Shown here: one piece after another, positions 1-6,146 of the stretch
Layout of the letters: the number at the start of each line of letters is the position of its first letter
Position numbering within the stretch: position 1 is the first letter of the stretch
Assembly: GCA_023432235.1 (NCBI GenBank)
Contig: JAEYUX010000179.1
Coordinates: 1 to 9,002 of the forward strand
Direction of reading: 5' to 3'
From: Actinomycetes bacterium
Lineage (GTDB): Bacteria; Actinomycetota; Actinomycetes; Actinomycetales; Demequinaceae
Length of the DNA: 9,002 nucleotides
Translations under genes and position numbers: made by a program
Notes under the pieces: model-generated
Told to the model about the DNA's origin: nothing
The model's input: the letters and a program-made list of their open reading frames with translations, nothing else
The model's database searches: none

Positions 1-12
1 GCCGCACACAAG

Positions 13-86
13 TGCCCCGAGTGGGATTCGAACCCACACTGGTACGGGTTTGAGCCGTATGCCTCTGCCGGTTGGGCTATCGGGGC
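13..86 (-). tRNA. tRNA-Leu (anticodon CAA), short variable arm
   Basis: Read on the minus strand this folds as a full cloverleaf: a perfect 7-bp acceptor stem (80-86 with 14-20), a 3-bp D stem GCC/GGC around an 11-nt loop containing GG, a perfect 5-bp anticodon stem (55-59 with 43-47), and a perfect 5-bp T stem with the TTCGAAT loop. The anticodon loop CTCAAAC gives anticodon CAA (plus positions 50-52), which reads the Leu codon UUG. The discriminator base is A (13), as expected for Leu. No CCA is encoded. The variable region is only 5 nt (38-42), whereas bacterial Leu tRNAs normally have a long variable arm. The gene is divergent from pdtaR, with 21 nt between the mature 5' end and the pdtaR GTG. 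The tRNA call is very secure; the Leu identity rests on the anticodon. Confidence 0.95.
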
Positions 87-107
87 GCGCCCACTAGGCT
101 AGCGCTT
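72..107 (+). promoter_or_regulatory. Leaderless promoter of the ANTAR regulator gene
   Basis: A -35-like TTGGGC (72-77) is followed by a 17-nt spacer and a -10 TAGGCT (95-100). Seven nt later comes GTG at 108, so a transcript starting at the usual distance would begin on the start codon itself. This matches the TANNNT-N7-RTG layout of leaderless actinobacterial genes, and no Shine-Dalgarno sequence is present. The -35 lies inside the divergent tRNA gene. On the minus strand TAGCCT (101 down to 96) overlaps the same -10, so the element could also serve the tRNA. The assignment is from sequence only. Confidence 0.6.
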
Positions 108-737
108 GTGAACGATACCGTTGGACAAGACAGCGTTGAAGCCATCCCGACCGGCCCGGTGAAACGCCGCGCGATCGTCGCAGAAGACGAAGCGCTCATT
201 CGCATGGACATTGTCGAGACGCTTCGCGAAGGCGGCTACGACGTCGTGGGCGAAGGCGCGAACGGCGAGGAAGCCGTCGCTCTCGCAACGGAGCACAAGC
301 CCGACGTTGTGGTGATGGACGTCAAGATGCCCGTGATGGATGGCATCACGGCTGCTGAGCACATTGCGAAGGCGCGGCTTGCCCCCGTGGTGTTGCTCAC
401 CGCTTTCTCGCAGACGGAACTCGTCGAGCGCGCGCGTGACGCGGGCGCGATGGCGTATGTCGTCAAGCCTTTCACCCCTGCGGATCTCCTCCCCGCCGTC
501 GAGATTGCCGCATCGCGTTTTGCCGAGATCCGCGCCTTGGAGTCCGAGATTGCGGACATCACCGAGCGCATGGAGACCCGTAAGCGAGTCGAACGCGCCA
601 AGGGTCTCCTCATGGAGAAGATGCAGCTGAATGAACCGGAGGCATTCCGGTGGATTCAGAAGACATCGATGGACCGCCGCCTCACAATGCGTGAAGTTGC
701 CGAAGCAGTGATCGACCAGATGGGCTCCTCCAAGTAG
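108..737 (+). CDS. pdtaR: PdtaR-type ANTAR response regulator (transcription antiterminator)
   Basis: This is a cytoplasmic two-component response regulator of 209 aa, close to the size of M. tuberculosis PdtaR (Rv1626). The receiver domain (about residues 20-140) shows the acidic pair E26/D27, phospho-acceptor D71 in VVVMDVKMP, T98 and K120. A helical linker follows, then an ANTAR RNA-binding domain (about 145-205) with the RAKGLLM and TMREVAEAVI motifs. In the family, phosphorylation by the kinase PdtaS activates binding to paired RNA hairpins and prevents transcription termination; no kinase gene is in the window. The open frame extends upstream to a TTG at 72, but that would run into the tRNA. 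GTG at 108 sits 7 nt after a TANNNT box and gives the family length, so I chose it. The following gene is on the same strand but 184 nt away, so it is probably a separate transcript. Confidence 0.93.
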   Translation: MNDTVGQDSVEAIPTGPVKRRAIVAEDEALIRMDIVETLREGGYDVVGEGANGEEAVALATEHKPDVVVMDVKMPVMDGITAAEHIAKARLAPVVLLTAFSQTELVERARDAGAMAYVVKPFTPADLLPAVEIAASRFAEIRALESEIADITERMETRKRVERAKGLLMEKMQLNEPEAFRWIQKTSMDRRLTMREVAEAVIDQMGSSK

Positions 738-790
738 CGAGCCATTTCGCCTGGTAACACCCCTCCATCTCGCCGCTTTCTGGGTACAAA

Positions 791-815
791 GTCACGAAAT
801 CGTGATCAACGTGAC
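791..815. promoter_or_regulatory. Inverted repeat with extra half-site, candidate operator
   Basis: TCACGA (792-797) and TCGTGA (800-805) form a perfect 6-bp inverted repeat separated by AA. A further CGTGA copy at 810-814 lies nine bases after the one at 801-805, giving three related half-sites in 25 bp. The cluster is about 25-50 bp upstream of the best -10 candidate for the binding-protein gene, a typical place for a transcription factor. I cannot assign it to a known regulator. The spacing does not fit the GlnR consensus (GTNAC-N6-GAAAC), and the sequence does not resemble an AmtR site. Confidence 0.4.
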
Positions 816-838
816 GCACGAAAGAAACGCCAGCCCGC

Positions 839-844
839 TACGGT
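839..844 (+). promoter_or_regulatory. Possible -10 box for the solute-binding protein gene
   Basis: TACGGT fits TANNNT and is the only such match I see between the pdtaR stop and the binding-protein start. No convincing -35 lies 16-18 nt upstream; GTGACG at 811-816 is 22 nt away, which is too far. If used, transcription would begin near 850 and give a leader of about 70 nt containing both downstream stem-loops. Confidence 0.25.
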
Positions 845-854
845 GAGGTCAGTT

Positions 855-877
855 GCTGTAGGGACCGTCCCTACGGC
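855..877 (+). promoter_or_regulatory. Leader stem-loop 1 (near-perfect palindrome)
   Basis: GTAGGGAC (858-865) and GTCCCTAC (867-874) are exact reverse complements around a single C. As RNA this gives a 7-bp stem with a CCG loop, extended outward by a G-T wobble and two G-C pairs to 855/877. It lies between the pdtaR stop and the binding-protein start, with no T-run behind it. It may act as DNA (operator) or as RNA (leader structure); the sequence alone does not decide. Confidence 0.5.
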
Positions 878-882
878 GGCCC

Positions 883-901
883 CCGGCGGCCATGCCGCCG
901 G
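883..901 (+). promoter_or_regulatory. Leader stem-loop 2 (8-bp GC stem, CAT loop)
   Basis: CCGGCGGC (883-890) pairs perfectly with GCCGCCGG (894-901) around a CAT loop. It ends 8 nt before the Shine-Dalgarno GGAGGG (910-915), so the ribosome site itself is left free. No T-tract follows, so it is not a classical intrinsic terminator. With the hairpin at 855-877 it forms a tandem pair only 5 nt apart. Confidence 0.55.
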
Positions 902-921
902 AACTACATGGAGGGAAAAAC

Positions 922-2193
922 ATGGCTCGATGGAACCCCATCGCACGCGGCGCCGCACTTACTGCGGTCGCGTCCCTTGCCCTCGTCGCTTGCGCTTCAA
1001 GCAGTGACTCCGACGCCCCCGCATCGGGCGGCACGGGGTCGAGCGGCGACGGCGATGTCCTGAAGATCGGCACGTTGCTTCCGCTGACCGGTTCACTCGC
1101 ATTCCTCGGCCCGCCGGAGATTGCTGGTGTGCACCTCGCGGTCAATGAAATCAACGAGGCCGGCGGAATCTTCGATAACGACGTCGTCGTCATCGACAAG
1201 GACTCCTCGGACACGACGAACCCGCAGATCGCGTCTCAGTCAGTTTCTGACCTGATCTCCGACGGCGTGAGCGCGATCGTCGGTGCCGCATCGTCGTCCG
1301 TCACGCTGAACGTGATCGATGACATCACGGCTGCTGAGATCGTGCAGGTGTCGCCCGCGAACACGGCGACTGCGCTCTCCGGTTACAGCGACTTCTACTT
1401 CCGTACCGCTCCGCCGGACACGGTTCAGGGTGACGCTCTCGCCAACCTGATCCTCGCGGATGGCCACAAGAACATCGGCATCCTCGTGTTCAACGACGAC
1501 TACGGAACGGGTCTGCGCGACGTCGTTCAGTCGGTTGTCGAAGGCGGCGGCGGCACCATTACCTACGGTGTTGAAGGCCAGGAGTTCGACCCGAATGCGG
1601 GCAACTTCTCCTCGGACGTTCAGGCAATCCTTGCGACCAACCCTGAGGCGATCGCGTTGATCTCGTTCGACCAGGCCAAGCAGATCATTCCTGAGCTGGC
1701 GGCCAACGGTTTCGACATGTCGAAGCTCTACCTCGTCGACGGCAACACGTCGGACTTCTCGGCTGACTTCGAGGCCGGCACGCTCAATGGAGCGAAGGGC
1801 ACCATCCCCGGCGCTAACCCGACGGATGACTTCAAGACTCTCCTTGAGGACGTCAACGGTGGTCCGCTCGACTCCTACGCATACGGCCCCGAGTCATACG
1901 ACGCCACGATGCTGATCGCCCTTGCGGCGCTCCGCGGTGGCGCTCCTGACGGCAACACCATTCAGGAGAACATGGCAGCCGTATCGGGCGCTAACGGTGG
2001 CACCGAGTGCACCGGATGGGTCGCCTGCTCGGAGCTGATCCTCGCTGGTGAGGAGATCGTCTACAAGTCGATCGCGGGTACCGGCGCGTTCAACGCCGAC
2101 AACGACCCGTCGAGCGCTTACGTGGGTGTCTACACCTACGGCGACGACAACGTTCCGGTCTGGATTGAGGCTGTGTACGGCGAGATCAAGTAA
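922..2193 (+). CDS. ABC transporter substrate-binding lipoprotein, branched-chain amino acid/amide type
   Basis: This is a 423-aa extracytoplasmic ligand-binding lipoprotein of the LivK/Peripla_BP_6 class, the receptor of a HAAT-type ABC importer. Residues 1-24 are a lipoprotein signal peptide: positive start (R3, R9), hydrophobic core, and lipobox L-V-A-C with Cys24 as the lipidated residue. A Ser/Gly/Asp-rich tether runs to about 45. The domain then opens with KIGTLLPLTGSLAFLG, and the family-typical SPANTAT (144-150) and ESYDATMLIALA (324-335) stretches follow. C363 and C369 could form a disulphide. The frame is open from an ATG at 892, but ATG 922 has GGAGGG (910-915) six nt upstream and begins a proper signal peptide. 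The matching permeases and ATPases are the convergent livHMGF genes. The ligand (branched-chain amino acid, urea/amide or other) cannot be told from sequence. It is transcribed alone, with a leader carrying two stem-loops. Confidence 0.93.
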   Translation: MARWNPIARGAALTAVASLALVACASSSDSDAPASGGTGSSGDGDVLKIGTLLPLTGSLAFLGPPEIAGVHLAVNEINEAGGIFDNDVVVIDKDSSDTTNPQIASQSVSDLISDGVSAIVGAASSSVTLNVIDDITAAEIVQVSPANTATALSGYSDFYFRTAPPDTVQGDALANLILADGHKNIGILVFNDDYGTGLRDVVQSVVEGGGGTITYGVEGQEFDPNAGNFSSDVQAILATNPEAIALISFDQAKQIIPELAANGFDMSKLYLVDGNTSDFSADFEAGTLNGAKGTIPGANPTDDFKTLLEDVNGGPLDSYAYGPESYDATMLIALAALRGGAPDGNTIQENMAAVSGANGGTECTGWVACSELILAGEEIVYKSIAGTGAFNADNDPSSAYVGVYTYGDDNVPVWIEAVYGEIK

Positions 2194-2221
2194 TCCTCGC
2201 GGGCACGAGCTCACACACGCA

Positions 2222-2251
2222 GAGGGCCCCCGGCGAATGCCGGGGGCCCTC
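2222..2251. terminator. Bidirectional terminator between convergent genes
   Basis: A perfect 13-bp GC-rich stem (2222-2234 with 2239-2251) closes on a GAAT loop. It starts 29 nt after the binding-protein stop and lies 66 nt beyond the livF stop, so it can end transcription from both sides. Neither flank has a real T-run (on the plus side only CGTCGTTGT), which is common in high-GC actinobacteria. Nothing else is recognisable between 2194 and 2316. Confidence 0.85.
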
Positions 2252-2316
2252 CGTCGTTGTCGTGTGTGGGTCGGAGTGCGCCGTGACCGTTCGTCAACGC
2301 CGCTGCCGCGCGCCGA

Positions 2317-3072
2317 CTATGCGCCGAGCGTTCCCAAATACAGCTCGATGACCTTCGGATCCTTCAACAGTTCCTGACCCGATGCGGTGTAGGCGGTCGC
2401 GCCTTGGTCAAGCACGTAACCACGGTCAGCGATCTGCAGGCAGCGCCGCGCATTCTGCTCCACCATGATGACAGTGACGCCTGTGCGGTTGATATGACGT
2501 GTCCGCACGAATGTCTCGTCCTGGCGAGCGGGAGACAATCCCGCGCTCGGCTCGTCAAGCAAAAGGACGGTTGGGTCCATCATGAGCGCACGGGCCATCG
2601 CCACCATCTGCCTCTCACCACCCGAGAGCGACCCAGCGCGCTGGGCGCGCCGCTCGCCAAGGACGGGGAACAGGTCGACGATCTTGTCGAACTGATTGCG
2701 GAACTCGCGGTGGTTCTGGAACGCCCCCATTTCAAGGTTCTCTTCAATGGACAGCGAAGGAAACACGTTGTTGGTTTGCGGGACGAAGCCAATTCCCTTG
2801 CGCACCAGCTCATCGGCGCGTTGGTTTGCGACGGACTCACCACGCAACGTCACATCCCCTGAACGAATCGGCACAAGACCGAAGAGGGCCTTGAGGAACG
2901 TCGACTTACCGGCGCCATTGGGTCCGATGATGCCGATGAGTTCACCTTCACGGACAGTCATCGAACAGCCATTGAGGATGTCGATGCCTGGTAGGTAGCC
3001 GGCGATCACATCGGTGGCCTCGAGCACGATAGGGGCATCCGTACCCGGACGCGGTGCGCGTGCCTCGCTCAT
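2317..3072 (-). CDS. livF: Branched-chain amino acid-type ABC transporter ATP-binding protein LivF
   Basis: This is a 251-aa cytoplasmic ABC ATPase, one of the two that drive the LivHM channel. It shows Walker A GPNGAGKST (50-58), Q-loop Q99 in FVPQTNN, signature LSGGE (149-153), and Walker B VLLLDEP (169-175). At the switch position the sequence reads MVEQN, so Gln206 replaces the usual His; this is typical of LivF proteins and is not damage. The C-terminal ending ELYLGTLGA is also family-like. The start codon overlaps the livG stop as ATGA (3069-3072), indicating translational coupling. The Shine-Dalgarno GGAGG (plus 3080-3084) is 7 nt before the ATG. It is the last gene of the operon and ends at TAG, 66 nt before the shared terminator. 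Confidence 0.96.
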   Translation of the reverse strand: MSEARAPRPGTDAPIVLEATDVIAGYLPGIDILNGCSMTVREGELIGIIGPNGAGKSTFLKALFGLVPIRSGDVTLRGESVANQRADELVRKGIGFVPQTNNVFPSLSIEENLEMGAFQNHREFRNQFDKIVDLFPVLGERRAQRAGSLSGGERQMVAMARALMMDPTVLLLDEPSAGLSPARQDETFVRTRHINRTGVTVIMVEQNARRCLQIADRGYVLDQGATAYTASGQELLKDPKVIELYLGTLGA

Positions 3073-3920
3073 AGGAGGTCCTCCGAAAGGTCTGTGTCGT
3101 GGTGCGCGCCCAAGTAGGCGTCCTGTACGGCAGCGTTCTGCATGACCGTCTCAGGCGGCCCCTCAGCGATAATGCGACCTTCTGCCATGACGACCACCCA
3201 GTCGGAGATGCGCCGCACCATGTGCATGTCATGCTCGACAAAGAGGATGGTGACACCGTCTTCACGCAACTGCACGATGTGCTCGAGCAGTGACTCTGTG
3301 AGTGCTGGGTTCACGCCAGCCATCGGCTCATCCAGCATGACAATCTCGGGGTCCGACATGAGCGCACGGGCCATCTCGAGCAGCTTGCGTTGGCCCCCGG
3401 ACAGTTCGCCAGCAAAGTCATTGCGCTTGTCGTACAACTTGAATCGCTTGAGAAGCTCTTCAGCCTTCTCGACGATCTCTTCCTCACGCGTGCGCCACAG
3501 CGCGGGTACTAAGGCGGCGAAGAAGTTCTCACCTCGTTGTCCGGTGGCGCCGAGCATCATGTTGTCCATGACCCTCATGCGGGACAGCGCCTTGGTCAGC
3601 TGGAAGGTGCGAACCATTCCCGCTCGTGCGACTCGCGCAGGGGAGTGACTCTGGAGAGAAACTCCGTTAAACGACCATTGGCCTTCATTTGCGCGGTCGA
3701 AGCCAGTGAGCAAGTTGAAGAACGTCGACTTGCCGGCACCGTTCGGCCCGATGAGCGCCGTGATGGCGTGCCGCTGAACTTCGAGATGCTCGACGTCAAC
3801 GGCCGTGAGTCCACCGAAGACCCGCTTCACACCGTGAGCGACGATCACCGGATCCTTCTTGGCCGCACCCGGAACCTCCGGGACGTCGGCAAAGGCGTCT
3901 GAGTTTGCGTTAGCGGTCAT
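3069..3920 (-). CDS. livG: Branched-chain amino acid-type ABC transporter ATP-binding protein LivG
   Basis: This is a 283-aa cytoplasmic ABC ATPase, partner of LivF. It shows Walker A GPNGAGKST (58-66), Q-loop Q107 in VRTFQLTK, signature LSGGQ (173-177), Walker B IVMLDEP (193-199) followed by MAGVNP, and switch His230 in FVEHDMHMV. The insert between the Q-loop and the signature is long, as usual in LivG, and the VEHDM and LGAHH endings are typical. An N-terminal tail of about 24 residues rich in Ala, Asp and Pro precedes the domain. The start overlaps livM by 11 nt; the Shine-Dalgarno AAGGGAG lies inside livM, 10 nt before the ATG. Alternative starts downstream would cut into the tail only. 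Confidence 0.96.
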   Translation of the reverse strand: MTANANSDAFADVPEVPGAAKKDPVIVAHGVKRVFGGLTAVDVEHLEVQRHAITALIGPNGAGKSTFFNLLTGFDRANEGQWSFNGVSLQSHSPARVARAGMVRTFQLTKALSRMRVMDNMMLGATGQRGENFFAALVPALWRTREEEIVEKAEELLKRFKLYDKRNDFAGELSGGQRKLLEMARALMSDPEIVMLDEPMAGVNPALTESLLEHIVQLREDGVTILFVEHDMHMVRRISDWVVVMAEGRIIAEGPPETVMQNAAVQDAYLGAHHDTDLSEDLL

Positions 3921-4941
3921 TGATTGCCAACTCCCTTCTGTCTCCGAGGATGCCTTGTGGTCTGAAAATCACCAGCAGCATGAGCGTGACCCCAACGAGG
4001 ACGAGCGAGAAGGGCTCGAGCTGCGTCGGTGAAAGAACAGAGTCGGGGATGAATCCATTGGCAAGCGCCCGCACCACGAGGAGCGACGTCCAGAAGAGGA
4101 TGGAACCAAGGATCGGTCCGAATACCGTTGCGGCACCGCCAAGGAGGAGGAGAGTCCAAATCCAGAATGTCGTGGGGCGGCCCATCGAATCTGGCGCGAC
4201 CGAGTTTCCAAAGGACCACAGGACGCCACCGAGGGCTCCAATCACGCCACCGAGCACGAGGGCCTGCATCTTGTAGGCGTAGACGTTCTTGCCGAGTGAG
4301 CGCACCGCGTCCTCGTCCTCACGAATGCCCTTCAACACGCGGCCCCATGGCGAACGTGACAAGCGCCAGAACAACAACGCGGCGAGGAACACGACGGACC
4401 AGGCGACCAACACGAGCCACCACGAGGTCGACTGGGACCCATGAAGGGTAAACGGGCCAAGTTCGACTTGGCGGTCGGGGAACGGCGATAGGGACTCGAA
4501 CGGGCGTTTGTAATCCTTTCCGCGGATTCCTGTCGATGCGCCTGTCAGCCCCTTGAGTGACTGCGAACGGCCAACAAAGCGAACCATCTCTGCCGCGGCG
4601 ATCGTCACGATGGCGAGGTAATCACCTCGAAGTTTCAGCGTCGGCCACCCTAAGAGCAGGCCGAACGCGACGGCGACAAGGATGGACACGAGCACGCCGA
4701 GCGCGATTTGAGCTCCTGCTGCCATCTCGATGCCAAGGAACATGCCGTCGTTCGCTTCGATCTCGCGAATGGTGATGGCGTACCCGTACATGCCGAGGAG
4801 CATGAAGCCTGCATGGCCCATGTTGAGGAGGCCCGTCATGCCAAAGTGAAAGTTCAAACCGATGGCTGCGAGGGCGAAGGCCGCCGTGGTGGGCGCGAAC
4901 ATTTCGCGGCCCGCATCAATGAGGAGGTCGGAGAAGTCCAT
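3910..4941 (-). CDS. livM: Branched-chain amino acid-type ABC transporter permease LivM
   Basis: This is a 343-aa integral membrane permease (BPD_transp_2 family), one half of the translocation channel. Several hydrophobic segments are evident. The first (about 18-55) holds the hallmark IGLNFHFGMTGLLNMGHAGF. A later cytoplasmic loop, SRSPWGRVLKGIREDEDAVRSLGKN (195-219), is the ATPase-contacting region. The protein ends with the family signature FRPQGILGDRR (326-336). The gene follows livH after 3 nt. Its upstream AGGGTGG is a modest ribosome site inside the end of livH, so translation probably depends on coupling. The livH stop and livM start sit inside a 12-bp perfect palindrome (4941-4952). 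Confidence 0.95.
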   Translation of the reverse strand: MDFSDLLIDAGREMFAPTTAAFALAAIGLNFHFGMTGLLNMGHAGFMLLGMYGYAITIREIEANDGMFLGIEMAAGAQIALGVLVSILVAVAFGLLLGWPTLKLRGDYLAIVTIAAAEMVRFVGRSQSLKGLTGASTGIRGKDYKRPFESLSPFPDRQVELGPFTLHGSQSTSWWLVLVAWSVVFLAALLFWRLSRSPWGRVLKGIREDEDAVRSLGKNVYAYKMQALVLGGVIGALGGVLWSFGNSVAPDSMGRPTTFWIWTLLLLGGAATVFGPILGSILFWTSLLVVRALANGFIPDSVLSPTQLEPFSLVLVGVTLMLLVIFRPQGILGDRRELAINDR

Positions 4942-4944
4942 GGG

Positions 4945-6120
4945 TTAACCCACCCTTTCCGCTCGTCCGAGAATGCCTTGCGGCCGGAACAGCAGGACCA
5001 AGATGAGGATCCCGAGGGCGCTGGCGTATTTGAGGTCCGGTGGAAGCCACACAGTCGATACCTCCGACACAAGACCAATGACAAGGGAGCCGACAAGGGC
5101 CCCAAATGGCTGGCCGAGTCCACCAAGTGTGACCGCGGCGAACATCAGCAGAAGCATGCGGGAACCGGCGTCGAATGACGATCCCTGCTCGTACAGCGCG
5201 AGCAGAATGCCGCCCACTGCTGCGAGTGCCGCGGCGAGAACCCACACGAGCCGCACGATGCCATCGACCTTGATTCCTGAGGCCGCGGCGAGAGAGGGGT
5301 TGTCCGAGACGGCGCGGGTGGCACGTCCAAGACGCGTGTAGAGAAGGAAGGCTGACACGGCAAGGATGCAGGCGATCGCGATACCGATCGAGATCAGCGT
5401 TTGATTACCGATTTGGAACGGGCCAATTTGGTGGCGCTTGTCGATGGCGATGCTGAGGCGCACCTTGCGCCCACCGATCCACCACTGCAGGAAGTTCACC
5501 AACGCGAGCGCCAGACCAATCGACACGATCATTTGCTGGGTGACGCCGATGCGGCGCTTGCGCAACGGCTTCCACAGCAAACGGTCTTGGAGCCAACCGA
5601 AGCCGCCAGCGAGAATCACCGCGAGGATTGCGGCAATAACGAGCGGGAATCCGAAATTGAACTCCCACGGCAGCAGCGGCAACGTCACCATCTCCTGCGT
5701 GGCGAAAAAGTACGTGAGGATCGCGCCGAGAGAGACCTGCTCACCATGTGCGAAATTGCTCAGGCCCGTGGTTCCGTAGATGAGGGACAGTCCAACAGAG
5801 GCCAAGGCAAGGAGCAATCCAAAGGCAAGGCCGTTGACGAGGCTCTGGGCAAGCTGGTTCGTTGCCCGTGAGTTCGCCACCGGCGCGGTGACCTCTTCGC
5901 CGTCTCCATCGACCGCGGGATCGGTCTCGGCATCCTCTGCAGGTGCGCCGTCGTCGGTCATCGGAACGAAACCCGTGCTCGCTTCCGCAACGGTGAACGT
6001 GCGATCCGCGGCATCCGGCTGAGTGGCCGACCACGCTGAGTACAGCGTGAAAGCGAGCGCCGTGACGACGAGGATTGCACCTGCCCGGACAAGGGCACGG
6101 GTGTCGAGCGCTGTTCTCAC
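4945..6120 (-). CDS. livH: Branched-chain amino acid-type ABC transporter permease LivH with N-terminal extension
   Basis: This is an integral membrane permease (BPD_transp_2 family), partner of LivM, 391 aa from the start chosen here. The LivH core begins near residue 88 with NQLAQSLVNGLAFGLLLALASVGLSLIYG, contains the hallmark LSNFAHGEQVSLGA, and ends in LLFRPQGILGRAERVG. Ahead of it are an extra predicted membrane helix (about 11-31) and an acidic, disordered-looking stretch (about 34-82, rich in Asp/Glu/Ala/Pro) that should face outside. LivH proteins are normally nearer 300 aa, so the extension is real extra material. Start choice: GTG 6120 has GGAGG (6127-6131) with ideal 6-nt spacing. 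ATG 6126 directly abuts that site. TTG 6150 overlaps the thioesterase TGA and would give 401 aa. The thioesterase gene upstream is probably on the same transcript. Confidence 0.9.
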   Translation of the reverse strand: MRTALDTRALVRAGAILVVTALAFTLYSAWSATQPDAADRTFTVAEASTGFVPMTDDGAPAEDAETDPAVDGDGEEVTAPVANSRATNQLAQSLVNGLAFGLLLALASVGLSLIYGTTGLSNFAHGEQVSLGAILTYFFATQEMVTLPLLPWEFNFGFPLVIAAILAVILAGGFGWLQDRLLWKPLRKRRIGVTQQMIVSIGLALALVNFLQWWIGGRKVRLSIAIDKRHQIGPFQIGNQTLISIGIAIACILAVSAFLLYTRLGRATRAVSDNPSLAAASGIKVDGIVRLVWVLAAALAAVGGILLALYEQGSSFDAGSRMLLLMFAAVTLGGLGQPFGALVGSLVIGLVSEVSTVWLPPDLKYASALGILILVLLFRPQGILGRAERVG

Positions 6121-6146
6121 AGGCATCCTCCAGGTTCGGGTGCGGC

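Noticed and set aside
72..107. Upstream TTG start for the ANTAR regulator (221-aa form)
   Set aside because: It would begin inside the tRNA gene. GTG 108 is preceded by a well-placed -10 box and gives the family length.
785..830. GlnR nitrogen-regulator box upstream of the binding-protein gene
   Set aside because: GTCAC and GTGAC half-sites and GAAAC are present, but the spacing is not the required 6 nt, so the consensus is not met.
855..901. The leader hairpins as a canonical ANTAR (PdtaR) target
   Set aside because: ANTAR targets have two hexanucleotide loops with A at position 1 and G at position 4. These loops are 3 nt (CCG and CAT), so the match fails on sequence.
883..901. Hairpin as an intrinsic terminator for pdtaR
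   Set aside because: There is no T-tract behind it, and it sits only 8 nt before the ribosome site of the next gene, so a leader structure is more likely.
892..921. Upstream ATG start for the binding protein (433-aa form)
   Set aside because: It lies in the loop of a stable hairpin, lacks a ribosome site, and would put 10 polar residues before a normal lipoprotein signal peptide.
5401..5871. A 156-aa plus-strand open frame opposite livH
   Set aside because: The translation is Arg/Gln/Glu-rich with no recognisable motif, and the opposite strand encodes a clear LivH membrane core.
2317..6120. A urea (urtBCDE) rather than liv assignment for the operon
   Set aside because: The gene order and sizes fit livHMGF, and no urease or urea-specific features are in the window. 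The families are close, however, so the ligand remains open.
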